A stretch of DNA of 64,000 nucleotides from Hetaerina americana (Eukaryota; Arthropoda; Insecta; Odonata; Calopterygidae): contig JAKTNV010000074.1 of assembly GCA_022747635.1 (NCBI GenBank), positions 372,001 through 436,000 of the forward strand, in the 5' to 3' direction. How positions within the stretch are numbered: position 1 is the stretch's first letter; each line of letters starts with the position of its first letter. Below are positions 1-11,765 of this stretch, piece after piece. Under the pieces are notes generated by a model that worked only from the letters and a program-made list of their open reading frames with translations, was not told where the DNA came from and ran no database searches. The position numbers were made by a program, and so were the translations under genes.

Positions 1-1585
1 TTTTGAGGATATCCTAAATCAATGGCTTTTCCAGCTATCCCAGTGAATGCGGACTATACATGTTTCAAAGCCTGGTTTTATGTAATGTATAAACAAACCA
101 AAGCCTATGATATGGTAAAGCCAAAACTAGAGATGCCTTGATTCTAAAAAATGAAGTTAGACCAAAAATAGGATCATAATCATAAATAAATCTACTGATA
201 GATAGTTGACTTAATATACACGTAGGGATGAGTCAGAATATGAAATAGGCACCTGATGAAAAAGTGAAAACGTTTTAATTACATACTGGTAATCCAGGAA
301 TATCATTCCTACATCAGAAATGTTGTGCAGATATCCAAGATGCTGATGCAACTTTTTTTCGCATCATATCAAATGACAAGGTACACTTAATGATAAAATA
401 TCAGCTTCTAGCTAAATACCAGCTTCAGGTTGCCTTTCTATACATGAAGTCAATTGTAGTTAAATAGTTCAATATCCCTATGCCATGCTGCAAACTTGGG
501 ACAGCTCCTTATCAGTAAAAGGAGCAGACATCTTGACATGGCCCAGAAAACCAGATGTCACCATGTATCTCATAATAGCCCAAAATAAAAGCAGTGGTGT
601 AGTGAAAGCCTAATTAATAGTTCAGCTGTAACTCATTTCAGGGACTGTTATTATTCATTGACATTAAAAGTGAAAGGTATATATATATATAAGATCAGGT
701 TATATGTGAGAGGCTTTGCGATGTTCATTTACAATGGAAATTGCTTAGGCTTGTACCCAGGAAACACAGTATTCAGATATTGTTCAGTTAAAATAAATTA
801 ATTTTTTTTCATCAAAATGCGAAATCCTAATTATATTGTACCTACATTCTACACTCGCAAATGCATAAGTAGATTTTCCTGAACTTGTACTACTGAAAAT
901 CTACATTATAAGTTATTTGGTACTCAGGCAATCATAGTATTGCTTATGTGAGCAGGTGCTTATACATTTACTTAATAAATGCACAGTATGGCAATGAATG
1001 CCTTCAGAAATGTTTATTCATTTATACTTTCTGTATAGGCAACAGAAGGGATAATATAGGTTTTTTGTTTTATTAAATGTTAAAGTTGAGTAAAAGCAAA
1101 CAACTTGGTGGAATATAATGTCTGTATTTTAAAAATTAAAATCATTACAACCATTCCTAGTGAATATTATATAAGTTTAAGTTATATATAATGTGAAATA
1201 TTGAGCAGCTTTCTACAAAAGCTTCCATATAAAGTCTATTAACAATGAAAATATTACAAAACCTTTGACTTGAAAAATGCACTTCTGATTTTTGGCTTGG
1301 AGTTTAAGAAGTAACATGTTTAATACATTTACCCAGTAATCAATAACAAGCTCTGCTTCATTACAGCAGATTTACCCAGGAATGTGGGGATACATCATAT
1401 TGGGTTATGATCAGATCGATCACCAACGTTTTTGTATGCAAGACGGAGTCACAATCTGTAAAATAGTGAAATTCAAATCTTTCCTGCAATCTTCTTTGCA
1501 ATGTAAACTTTATGGTTATCACCTTCATCCAATATGACTATCAATAAACAATAAATTACCTTAACTTTCCTTCAAGCAAGTATTT
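1..1585. other. 3' flank of GMPPB
   Basis: No coding exon is recognised. It follows the GMPPB stop codon on the minus strand and probably holds its 3' UTR. A minus-strand AATAAA is present at 1068-1073. The rest is AT-rich sequence with no repeat family I can name. Confidence 0.4.
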
Positions 1586-1837
1586 TCACATTATGATGGT
1601 AGGCTCAGGTACTGATGATGAGATGTTTTTGTGAGGTAAAACTTGACCACCATTTACATAGAGCTCATCACCCACTATGACATCCTCACCAAGAACAGCT
1701 GCACCTTCCAATCGCACCCATTGACCAACACTTGATCCCCAACCAACTATACTGCCTTCAAGCCATGAATGAGATCTCACTCTTGCTCCACGCAGTATTG
1801 TGCATCGTGAGATTCGCACGCCATTTTCTACCACTAC
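1586..1837 (-). CDS. GMPPB: GMPPB coding exon 5 (terminal)
   Basis: Acceptor CTTTCCAG|GTAGTG. It encodes the rest of the beta-helix and the conserved C-terminus PEPTIIM followed by TGA at 1586-1588. Confidence 0.94.
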   Translation of the reverse strand, partial: VVVENGVRISRCTILRGARVRSHSWLEGSIVGWGSSVGQWVRLEGAAVLGEDVIVGDELYVNGGQVLPHKNISSSVPEPTIIM

Positions 1838-4800
1838 CTGGAAAGAAGAAAATAGAATTGAACACAACAAAATTAAACAATAAACAGACTGATACAGCTA
1901 TATGTCAATGTATTATGAGTCATTTTGATGCTTTGCTTATCTTCTTTTTTGCCAATCACTTCATACATGGATAGGGTACCCAAATCTAAAGGGTAATTTC
2001 AGATGTGGGCAGCCGACTAACCCTAAATCAGGTGGTAAGCAGTTACTTATCTACCTGGGTTGGGTTAAGTTTCAACTGACTATTTTGAAACAAAGCACCT
2101 AATTGCTGCTTTTATTGAGTTAAACATTCTACTGAATGTTATAAAGAAACAAAATATCAATTATTGAATCTATAATGCATCAGTAAAACTTATAAATCTA
2201 ATATTTATGAAACATATATACCCTAATATATTGCTCTTTAATAGGATGAAGAAAAGAATTTTTTGATACTGCCTAATTCATTCAATTGTTTTGACACTCA
2301 GCGCAATACGCCAAATCAACACAACTGTGAGCTAAATTAATACAATGGTAAAAATTTATTCAAATTGTACTTCAGATTGCCAATTAATGAAGCATGAATT
2401 ATAGCTATTCTACCGGTTAACACAGGCATTTGGATGGACACAACTACAAAATTTCGCTTGGAAATATTAATTATGAAAATGTTGGACTATTGAGAGTTCG
2501 TTATATGAGTTATGCAACGATTATACAGATGGTTGACGGCCAGGTGATTCCATGAACATCTTTACACCTTTAGAGCACAAATTTGTTTAACCCACATCTG
2601 ATATGCATAATCGTAATTATTGTTTGGTTAACTACCCATTGAGGTAGGTTTTGGATGGGCACAACTACCAAATAAATATATTGTTTCTCATAAAAAAAAC
2701 ACAATGCAACACCTTACACTGCAATAATCTCTTCATACTTCCTTCTTCCCTTTCCTATTTCTGCCCTTCTTTGCTTGCTTACCATTTTCTCCTCTATCAA
2801 TTCCCTCTCCTCCACCTAGCTCTGTCTCCCTTACCTAGCACTTCCTCATTTGTCTTCCTTTCTGTCCAGGTAACCTTCTCCATCAATGACCACGTTTCCA
2901 TGTCACATATAACTATGCTCCAAATCAAAGTTTTCACTAAGCCTTTTCTCACAATTCTTCTCCTTACGTGTCCCTACTACTTTGACTGTTTTTGTCCAAA
3001 ATACTTCCGAGATACAACTGTTCTACCTGCTCTAGATTTCTCCTTTCTGCATTCATGTAAAGCTTAGCCTTTCTCTTTCTGGAAAGCCAGATAACCTTTG
3101 TTTTATTTATATTTAATCTCATCCCCTATCTATTGCACTGAATACTCTATATGCTTAGCCATGCTTTCCTTTCTAAGTCACCTAGCATTTTCAATGTATA
3201 TCTAAGACTTTAGTGGTGTCTATACCAAGTGTTGGTGATGGGTAACCTCTGTCTCCTGCAGAACTCACATGCTTTCTCCCCATGGTCATCCGTCATACTT
3301 AAACCACACCCCACCTCATTACTATCTCCAACACAATATCATCTCACTGATTGTATACCCCATTGATTTTCTTCCGCTTATGATTGCTTCATGCATGTAT
3401 ACCAACAATATGAATAACAACCAAGTTCACTGGTTCTGCCATCTGCAGCATGCTCTATGATAGCTATGTATACTTCTTCTTCATACCTTTTTATTCAATA
3501 ATATAACATAAGATGAGCAAAAAGACTTAATTCTTATACAACTATATTCAAATTCAGTTGTAAATGGAGGAGCCACTAAATGCTTCCCACAAAGCAACAT
3601 GAAAAAAACCTATCTGCATTACCTAATCACTGCAGAAGCCTATGATCTAAGATACATTGTCATGACCTCAATATTACTATTTGATAAAGCAATTCTCCAA
3701 GTATGTTACATGATTCATTAATTTACACTAGGGCCATCTTCGTTTATTCTTAGTCAATTACTTAGCATAAAAGATTCCCTGACACCTGCTCCATTTCTGC
3801 ATGGTAAAAAAATTAAAAACACCTAATAATAAAGTGTCGCTATATCATACTACAATATAGAAATATGATAAATCAAAGTAACTTTTATAATGAACAGGCT
3901 ACTGCTATGAGGCAATCACCTATTGGGCATTAGAAAATGCAAAAAAGAATACTCATTGACAAAAATTTGATAAAATAAGACTAAAAGCAAAGGAAGGTGC
4001 TTTGCATGGAAAAACTATGATGCACTCTAGCATAATACACATTTAAAACCCCTGGTCCCTAATCTATCTTACTGGAAAAATTCTGCAGATATGGGTGACA
4101 CGTAAAAATTTGGCAATGACTTGGGAGTTCCACTCTATTGGTAGAAGATATCCATAAAGATACTAAAAGTATCCCCGTACCAGATTGGGGTATTTAATTG
4201 TATCATCTTTGTATTTCCAGCCTTGATGATAATACACAGTATGGCAACATAACTTCCTCTTTTGAAAGCATTTGGCATTTGAAAAAAGGAAGTTACATTG
4301 CTGCACCCAGTAGATATGCTTATGGAGGATAAAAAACAAAATAATTAACAAATTATATTATTAAGTATTCCTTGAGAGGCATACTAACATCAATACATTT
4401 TCTTTGCAGTGGCCCAACAATGTTTCTGTATATTATTAATAGTAGTTGGGTTTGGAGAAAGCTAGTTTTTAGGAAAACCTTTTTTGATGGTCAAATTTTG
4501 AGCCATTGCAGTGTGGTGAGGGCTCTGTTCTCGCCGTTGTAAGCTTTTGGGGCATGACCAGACAATGCCTGTGATAGGCGACGGACTCTTTGACGTCACG
4601 GGAAAGGCCCGGAAGACCTAAAGCGGGAAAGCCTCGGCGAGGTCGTAGGAAGGGTTTCTATAACCCTAGCGGTTTCTTGGGCACCGCCAAAGGGCCTCGG
4701 GGGCAATGATCCTTCCTACGCCTCCAGGGAGGGAATCCCAGGTGGGAGGAGGGGCTACCGGGCCAGTGACCAACGTCACGGGGAAGGCCCTAGGGAGGGG

Positions 4801-7567
4801 TGCCGCCGCGCGCGGACCAGCTTGGGTCGGAGTGTGGTGCGGGGGCGGAGAAAGAGAGGACCAGGGAGGCGATCCGGACCGACGCGATAGAGGGTGAGTC
4901 TACTGATATAACCTGCTGCCGAGACCCTGTGTTCACCCGTTGGTCGCCGCCGCATCGGAGTATCCGAGGGACTCCCCGCTAGACCACCGACATCGGACTC
5001 CCCGCTAGGCCACCGCCATCGACGAAGCCCCGCGTTCATCAGTCGGCTGCCAGCACGTCTGCGGATGATTCCCGCCCGAATACTTCCTTTCCCCTGTAAG
5101 TTCCCTGCCTTACCCGTTCCGGTGCTTGATCGAGTCAACATTACCAATCTGACCCCTCTAATAAACGGCTGAGGATCGCAGAGTGTCTTGCTGGCTTCAC
5201 TCTTACCCAAAGTCGGGTCGTCCTTCCCATGTCTTTACGACAGCAGTATCATACTTTTTAATTTAGTTATAATGGCATGGTATTTGCTGAAATATCTTTT
5301 ATGCTTCTACATACCTCTGGACCTAGGGTTACATTAGGCCCAATTCTGCAGTCTTCTCCAATTTTAGCTGTAGGGTGGACAAGCACATTTCCAACAACCC
5401 CCTCTCCAGAATACAATTTACTTGGCTCTTTCTGTCGCAAATGCCCTGTTGAAGCAATGAACATTATCATATTTACTTATTTTACTACTAAAACCAAATG
5501 ATTTATGCACTCATGCTAAAAATTGTATTGACAAATTAGTAAGCTTCTGCTTCGACAACTATCATACAAGTGTCCAATTGATCCACACATTGCTTGAGAG
5601 GAGAAGATATCACACAGGAACTATTTCATAAACCAGAAAGGAACTATCTCCCATGTGGCAAGGGCTATATTGAGATGGGGAGATGTGCTGGTGTCCATTC
5701 TAATGAACGGGTTGGTATCTTCAAATTGAAGGATGAAAGGGATGCTCTGATGATCATCTCCAGTTTCAGGAACAACATGATTGACATGCCATCTCAAAGA
5801 GGAAACAGGGTTGTCAGGGAGACAATCAGTGCAATCAATCCAAGTCCAATCAGTTAATGGGTGGAATCAACAACTTTGATCAGATATTCAATTGAATTGA
5901 AAACCTTTGAGTGCTACAATAACTAAAGATTTCATACATTTCACCTCACCCTCACCAACAGGTTTTTCCTTTTTCAAAATGATTCCATATATTTTCCTTT
6001 GCCTAATTTCTGTATCTCTATCCCTCACTCTTCCAACCTATGCTCCTCATCCCAAGCCCACAATATTTTCAAAACAGTCCATTTCCCTGGACTCATTCAC
6101 CTCAAAGGAGGCAAAAAACCAACTGGCGATACAAGTAATACTGTTGCCAAGGACATATAAATGAGAAAGGGTACTCCTGTCCAGAATTTAAGGGTGTCAC
6201 TCTCTTTGCCTCTTTCTTCCTCAATGGGAGACAAGCGAAGAAGGCAAGATGACGTAGATGCAGTAGAACAGAGGCAAACTGATAATGAAAGCAGTAATAT
6301 AGTAAAGAACGATATGAAAGTAATGTAGATGGAGAAAAAATTGCATATTAGAAGAAATAAAAGAAGGTAGACGTAAAAAGAGCTAAATAATGAGTAAGTA
6401 GTAGGGGATCAAGGTATTTTCGCGTCTTGTTAGTTAAAACTTGAAGTGGTGGAGTAGTGTGTGGTGTCAGTGTCCACAAAAAACCTACTCTAAACAGGTA
6501 CACCACTGCTAATAATAGTGTTTCTTTTACATTTACCTAAATACATGCACATTCCTGTGAGAAAGTCTTTCGGCTGTCCCACATCCATCCAGAATCCACC
6601 AGCAGGAAGTTCGAGTGCATAAAGGGCACCATCAGCTGCCACACCTGGGAACACTTCTTTTTCAATTGAAGTTGGTTTGAGCTGGATGCGACGAAGGATT
6701 CGTGGACTTAAGACATACATTCCAGCATTGATGCGATTTGACACAAATTCACGGGGCTTCTCTATAAACTCCCTAACCCGTCCACTGACACTGTCATAAA
6801 CGACAACACCATATTTTGACGGTTCCTCCACTTTGGTGACAGATATTGTTCCTGAAAAATTGAATTTGAAATTATGTGATCTATAAATTTAGGGAAGTCA
6901 TATTTACTCCGCCTACTAGAAAACTAAGGGCTATTTCATGGTTTTGAGATCGTGGCATATTACGTTATCACAAATGCGCTGTCAGTCAATATTATCTAAT
7001 AGATATTTTACCTCTTGAATAATTTGCTATTATTCCACAAGATAACTCAGTAGAAAACATAATTGTTACCTTCCCCGCCATGTTTCCTGTGGAAAGCCAT
7101 CATTTCTTTGAAAGGAAAATCACATATTATATCGGAGTTGAGAACAAAGAAAGGCTCATCCTCATTTTCTGCACTTCCAACTAAATGTTCACGAGCCAAT
7201 GCTAGTGGCCCAGCGGTTCCCAACGGCTCTCTTTCACACGAAAAAATTAGATTGACCTGTAAAAGTAATTCGATGTCGTACAGATATTCAACAATAGAGT
7301 TTACCAAGTTAGGATGGATACTGTTTAGGTAACTTAGCATCGAACACATACACCTAATTTCTTTGCTTCTTTTCCCAACTCCTCCTCCATTTGCTGGGCT
7401 CTATAGGAAACTGCAAGAATTACAGTTGTGACACCAGCTTCTACTAAGGCCTCTACTTGATGCATCAACATTGGTTTATTGGCAAATTCAACTAATGGCT
7501 TCGGTCGACTAAGGGTAAGCGGCCTCAGCCGGGTACCATACCCCCCGACTAATATAAGGGCCTTCAT
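1586..7567 (-). CDS. GMPPB: Mannose-1-phosphate guanylyltransferase beta (GDP-mannose pyrophosphorylase), 5 coding exons
   Basis: Catalyses mannose-1-phosphate + GTP to GDP-mannose + pyrophosphate in the cytosol, supplying N-glycosylation, O-mannosylation and GPI anchors. Coding exons (minus strand): 7352-7567, 7070-7256, 6537-6851, 5315-5445, 1586-1837; lengths 216, 187, 315, 131 and 252 join in frame to 366 aa, against about 360 in vertebrates. The N-terminus [19 protein letters not shown] is the nucleotidyltransferase signature loop. [10 protein letters not shown] carries the metal-binding Asp region, and [14 protein letters not shown] and [15 protein letters not shown] are family-specific. 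The C-terminus has left-handed beta-helix hexapeptides ([27 protein letters not shown]) and ends PEPTIIM like other family members. An in-frame ATG 39 nt upstream (7606) would add 13 residues; 7567 is chosen because it matches the family N-terminus. Intron 4 carries a solo LTR and an RTE fossil, intron 3 a piggyBac fossil. No frame damage is seen. Confidence 0.96.
2455..3470 (-). mobile_element. RTE-clade non-LTR retrotransposon fossil, 3' part
   Basis: At 2640-2690 the minus strand has the RTE 3' tail seen in the better copies at 39.05, 48.84 and 54.31 kb (TTGTGCCCATCCAAAACC). The upstream part matches the copy at 9.8-11.3 kb piece by piece, including an extra segment on the 3' side (2455-2640). 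Heavily deleted and without usable ORF. It lies in GMPPB intron 4. Confidence 0.7.
4508..5246. mobile_element. Solo LTR of an LTR retrotransposon with 4-bp target duplication
   Basis: The element at 4512-5242 (731 bp) begins TGTGGTGAGG and ends TTTACGACA, the TG...CA ends of an LTR. It is flanked by identical GCAG at 4508-4511 and 5243-5246. It is strikingly GC- and CpG-rich against an AT-rich background. Inside are a CRE-like palindrome TGACGTCA (4591-4598), a 26-bp unit repeated twice in tandem (4969-4994, 4995-5020) and an AATAAA at 5160-5165, suitably placed for an LTR polyadenylation signal on the plus strand. No internal gag-pol region is attached, so it is a recombination product. The 4-bp duplication suits Ty3/gypsy-like elements, but the superfamily cannot be set from the LTR alone. 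Confidence 0.8.
4969..5020. repeat. 26-bp tandem duplication inside the solo LTR
   Basis: Two adjacent copies starting GGACTCCCCGCTAG, differing at two positions. Confidence 0.85.
5315..5445 (-). CDS. GMPPB: GMPPB coding exon 4
   Basis: Acceptor TTCAACAG|GGCATT and donor CAGAG|GTATGT. It encodes the start of the beta-helix, [18 protein letters not shown]. Confidence 0.92.
5590..5905 (+). pseudogene. piggyBac-type transposase fragment
   Basis: The reading frame from 5594 gives a segment with [20 protein letters not shown], resembling the piggyBac stretch W-x-DKR-x-V-x-x-LST. After a frame change comes MGGINNFDQ (5857-5883), matching the piggyBac hallmark MGGVDxxDQ. Stops follow at once. The downstream part to about 6170 may be more of the same element but I cannot confirm it. 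Located in GMPPB intron 3. Confidence 0.65.
5906..6536. other. Remainder of GMPPB intron 3
   Basis: No gene. The 6430-6500 stretch (GTGTCCACAAAAAACCTAC) resembles a degraded RTE 3' tail, but too weakly to call. Confidence 0.4.
6537..6851 (-). CDS. GMPPB: GMPPB coding exon 3
   Basis: Acceptor TTTTTCAG|GAACAA and donor TTAG|GTAAAT. It encodes [13 protein letters not shown], then [16 protein letters not shown] and [17 protein letters not shown]. Retention of intron 3 would add about 12 residues and a stop near 6490. Confidence 0.93.
7070..7256 (-). CDS. GMPPB: GMPPB coding exon 2
   Basis: Acceptor TTTTACAG|GTCAAT and donor GAAG|GTAACA, ending in phase 1. It encodes [16 protein letters not shown] and the [10 protein letters not shown] motif. 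Confidence 0.93.
7352..7567 (-). CDS. GMPPB: GMPPB coding exon 1
   Basis: 72 codons holding the GTP-binding loop [11 protein letters not shown] and the [13 protein letters not shown] segment. The donor is GGT|GTATGT, phase 0. An alternative donor 2 nt upstream would put a stop in exon 2, so this one is required. Confidence 0.93.
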
Positions 7568-9829
7568 TCCGATTGTTTTACTTGAAATGTCATTAACAAC
7601 AGGCATGTGTTAACTATTAAGGTGCAGCATTAACATAAATAGGCGTAAGTTCCAAAGAAATATTATTTTTATATCAGTAAACCTCAATACGACTTAAAGA
7701 GATCATTTAGTCTGCACTTGTGCATCCAGTCGATAATCAGCCACGTTAAATCATTTCATAATCATACTGCACACTCAGTATTATTCGTCACTGATAAAAC
7801 TTTGTAAGTCCACGTACACAAACACAACAAGTGTCTCACAATATCTTAGACTAAATACACTCCGCGAAGGAAAATTTGCCAGTGCTCTTAAAAAGTGCGT
7901 CTTCAGGGCATGCACAATAATACACAAGGTGCTAACTACTCCGACTAAAATGGGCTCACAAAACAAACTTTGTCCCCGTCTTCTTTCTGCTAATATCTAC
8001 CCTATCTTGTAACGCCACGCTACCTACGCTACTCATCCTTTTCCCTCCACCTCCATCTGACGTCAAGCGTTCTTAAACAAGATAAATAAACAGTTGAAAT
8101 AACTGCATCTGTCAACGTGTGTAGGTTTTTGTATTCTATGTTCACGTCGTTTTCATTATATACTTTATACGTTAAGATATGCTGCTTTTTAGCTCATTTT
8201 CCGGACGATAGATAAGTAGCCAGAAAAAAAACTTTAATGGCATTTAATGATGCACCTCCTGGGCAGCGGGCACAGTATGATTATGGAAAAGAAAACAACA
8301 TCTTAACAAAGTACAACCCTATTGATTATAACATCACACAGTTCGGAAACGGCATGTAATCTTGGAAAATGGTTATTTCCATTATGGACTATGGGAAACC
8401 ATTGCTTGATAGCCACACAGCACGTACGAATTAATTTTTGTCAGCACTTCAATTAGAATATAGACAGGACGTGTAAAATTATTGAGTGACAATTTGTTTG
8501 TAATTAATGTTATGCTCAGCGTCTAGTTACTATAGGGTTAATTCAATAGTTGAAGTTACACTATTCCTCTGCCAAGAATGTGCATTAGAAGTTCGCTCCA
8601 GAACTGATCTTTATTATCTTTGGAAGTCGGATAGTCAACAACATACTGATATTCCATACCCAAAGAAGAACAGTCACACTTACTGCAGTAATGAGATCGA
8701 TAATTTACAAAAGCTATACTCATTATTATTGGATGTAAAATTCTCTTACACTCACAGTATTTTAACCATCATTAGTAAATCTTGACATATATCACATGCA
8801 TCAAAACAATTCCGGAATATGTTCTGCCTTTGAATTGCGTTGAAATGCTTCAATATTTTTGGTAACTACCTCTTAATGTAACAGCTGGGTTGTAAATAGT
8901 CCCATAAATGTGCTTATTCATTCCGTCATGCTCAAAATTTTGTCGCAGCAGCTTCCCATTTAGTGAGCACCCACTTTTCTCGGGAAGTTTTGCTACTCGA
9001 TTTAGTACGAAAAGAGCTTAAAAATATTTGTGATTAACCTTATTTCGATCAGTATGCAAAACTAACATTAGTGTTTACCTTTAGTAAAATCATCAGCCTT
9101 GGGCAAGTGTTAAGTTTTGTACTTGGATTGACACTATACACTATGACTTCAGTACAGGTGAGACCCAAGGGGGCTTATGGACGTGCATCTGCCTCCCTCT
9201 TGCGGTCAGAGATATACTTGATGTCAGAATATGACGACCCACACATTTCATCAATAACATGAGCTGAAGGTCTTGCCTGGGATTATTCCATTATTATTCC
9301 TTCGTGAAGAGTACCTGTACATTTTACCAAAATATATACTAAAGCAGTGTACTGTCATGATACAGTCATGAAATTTTAGTCACTGTGATGCTTCCTGATG
9401 GTGCATATAATTCATGATGCATTTCATTCCCAATCAAGTCTTGATATAGTCCAGCCTAAAAAATTTACCACCTACTTTTGCCATTCCAGGCATCATGCAT
9501 ATAGCAGGAACAAAATTTTCTTTACAGCATTCAATCCATTTAATTTCTTAGAAACAAAATTATAATCGTATTGACAAAGAAATTGATCTCTTAAAAAATT
9601 ATTAAACAACTCACTTCAATGTTAATCAGTAAATGCACAATCTGAGATACTTGGGTATTTTTATAATGTGTGTACATGTCAGTTTCAGAAGTTTCACCTA
9701 ATACTAGAAATCCAATTCTTCATCATTAATTGGGTACTTAGTGGTCATGGTAGGAATGGGTTGTGGGCCAGTCTTTTCAGTATTTAAAATCACAAATGGT
9801 TTATTGATAATTACTTATTATTGTTTTGT
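7568..9829. other. Intergenic region upstream of GMPPB
   Basis: Should contain the GMPPB promoter and 5' UTR near 7568-8100. No TATA box or coding exon is evident, and no repeat family could be named in 8100-9829. Confidence 0.4.
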
Positions 9830-11765
9830 TTGGAAATATTAATTATGAAAATATTTTTGGTGCATTATTATTCCCATATCATGAAAATGTTGGACTATTG
9901 ATTGTTCCTTATTTGAGTTATGCAACAATTATACAAGTGGTTCATGGCCAGGTGCTTCCATGAACATCTTTACACCTTTAAAGCACAATTTTGTTTAACC
10001 CACATCTGATATGCATAATTATTGTTTGGTTAACTACCCATTGAGGTGGGTTTTGAATGGGCACAACAACCAAATAAATATAATGTTTCTCATAACAAAA
10101 CACAATGCAACACCTTACACTGCAATAAACTTCATAATTCCTTCTTCCCTTTCCTCTTTCTGCCCTTCCTGGCTTGCTTACCATTTTCTCCTCTATCACA
10201 GTCTTCAACATCACACTGCCAATCAATACCAACACTGATCTCACCAAGTCTTCTGGCCAGATTCCTTCCTCATAGATACTACGAATCAGTCCATATACAC
10301 TCTTCCTCCTACAATTTCCTAAAACTTTTAGCATTTCCAAAGGAATGCTGTCTACCCCGATGGCCTTATATCATTTGATCTCCCTCAATGCCCTTTCTAT
10401 CTAATCGTCCAGAATGCCTGGACCTAAGCTATCTTCCTCTACGTCAAGTTCCTTTTCCATGTCTAACCTTGTTGGCCTAAGTTCTTTACCATACAGTTCT
10501 TCTATATTTTCCTTCCATCTCTCTTGGATCTTTTCTATATCAACTATTATCTTACCCAAGTTATCTCTAACTGTTATCACAGATCTTACCTTCTGACTTC
10601 CTGATAGTGATTTAACCGGGCTATATAGTATGCCAATTTTCCTCCTCCTCAGCAAACTTTCCATATCCCCGCACTGCTTCTTTTGCCTGCCTCAATTTAT
10701 TATTTAACTCTGTGTTTTCATTCTTCTATTTTCTTCTCTCATCTATCTTTCTAATCATCTCATCCATGATCCATGGTTTCCTAGTCCTCTTCCCATTAAC
10801 GGTTCCTTTAGTTTCTTATGCAGCTTCCAAAATCCTTATTTTGATATATTCCATTTTTCCTCGGAAGTACTCGGCTCTTTACCCTCACTCATGATTTTCT
10901 CTACAGCCTGCTGATACTCGTTCCTTATCAATCCAGTTAATGTTTCTACATTGCATTTCCTAACCTGCCTCCCCTACCTTATCTTTTTGAATCAGATGCT
11001 ACACTTCATTATAACTAAATTGTGATCCGAGTCCGCATCCGCTCCTGGGAAGGTGTGCCTATGATCACACTTCTCCTAAATCTGTGCCTAACCATCTTAC
11101 GTATAATCTAACTGATACCATTTTAAGTCACCTGGCATTTTCAATGTTAACCTAAGACTTTAGTGGTGTCTATACCATGTGTTGGTTATGAATAACCTCA
11201 ATGCTTTCTCCCCATGGTCATTCCTCATGCCTAAACCCCTCATCACCATTTCGTCCCTTGTCTACTGTTGCATTCTAATCCCCCATCACCATTGAATGTT
11301 TCCCTGTAGGAACACAGGCGATTATGTCCTCCTATATCGTATACCATATTGACTTCTTCCTCCTTATGATTGTCTGATTGCATGTTTACCTGAAGAATGA
11401 CAAAGTTCATCAGTTCTGCTCTTACTTGTATTAATAATATTCTATCCATTGCTTGCTCTAAGCTGAGTTTCTCCCTACCTTTTTATTCAATATTATGGCA
11501 ACTCCTCCCTGGCTCTTGTCACACCGCTGTATATTACTCTATCACTCTAGCAATCCCTGCTATCCTTCCATCTCACCTTGCATAGAACTAAAATATCTAT
11601 ACTTCCTCTATCCATCTCTAGCCTAACATTCCCTAATTTACCTGTCCTCGACGTTGTCCTAACACTCCAATTTAATATTCTAACTAGTAGCAATAGTGTC
11701 ATTAATAAGAACAGCAACATTTTTGCCACATGAGACTGATGCCTCATCTATCATATGCTAGGACT
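9830..11765 (-). mobile_element. RTE-clade retrotransposon fossil, internally deleted
   Basis: Minus-strand pieces in element order. 11747-11550 is endonuclease (MDRGSIDILVLCKVRWKDSRD, with frame breaks). 10664-10401 is the spacer before the RT (ERWKENIEELYGKE). 10340-10230 is YGLIRSIYEEGIWPEDLVRS, then it jumps to the C-terminal SVMLKTVIEEKM. The RT palm is missing. The 3' tail is at 10040-10090 and an extra 3' segment at 9830-10040 is shared with the copy at 2.5 kb. Confidence 0.75.

Noticed and set aside
4706..5210. Several open frames on both strands in the GC-rich island
   Set aside because: GC-rich sequence has few stops by chance; the segment is a solo LTR with target duplication and no conserved protein.
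4512..5242. CpG island promoter of GMPPB
   Set aside because: It lies in intron 4, not at the gene start, and has LTR ends and target-site duplication.
6430..6500. RTE 3' tail next to GMPPB exon 3
   Set aside because: Resemblance covers only a short A/C-rich phrase with several mismatches.
10011..10378. Plus-strand open frames of 75-110 codons
   Set aside because: Antisense of the minus-strand RTE fossil; pyrimidine-rich shadow frames.
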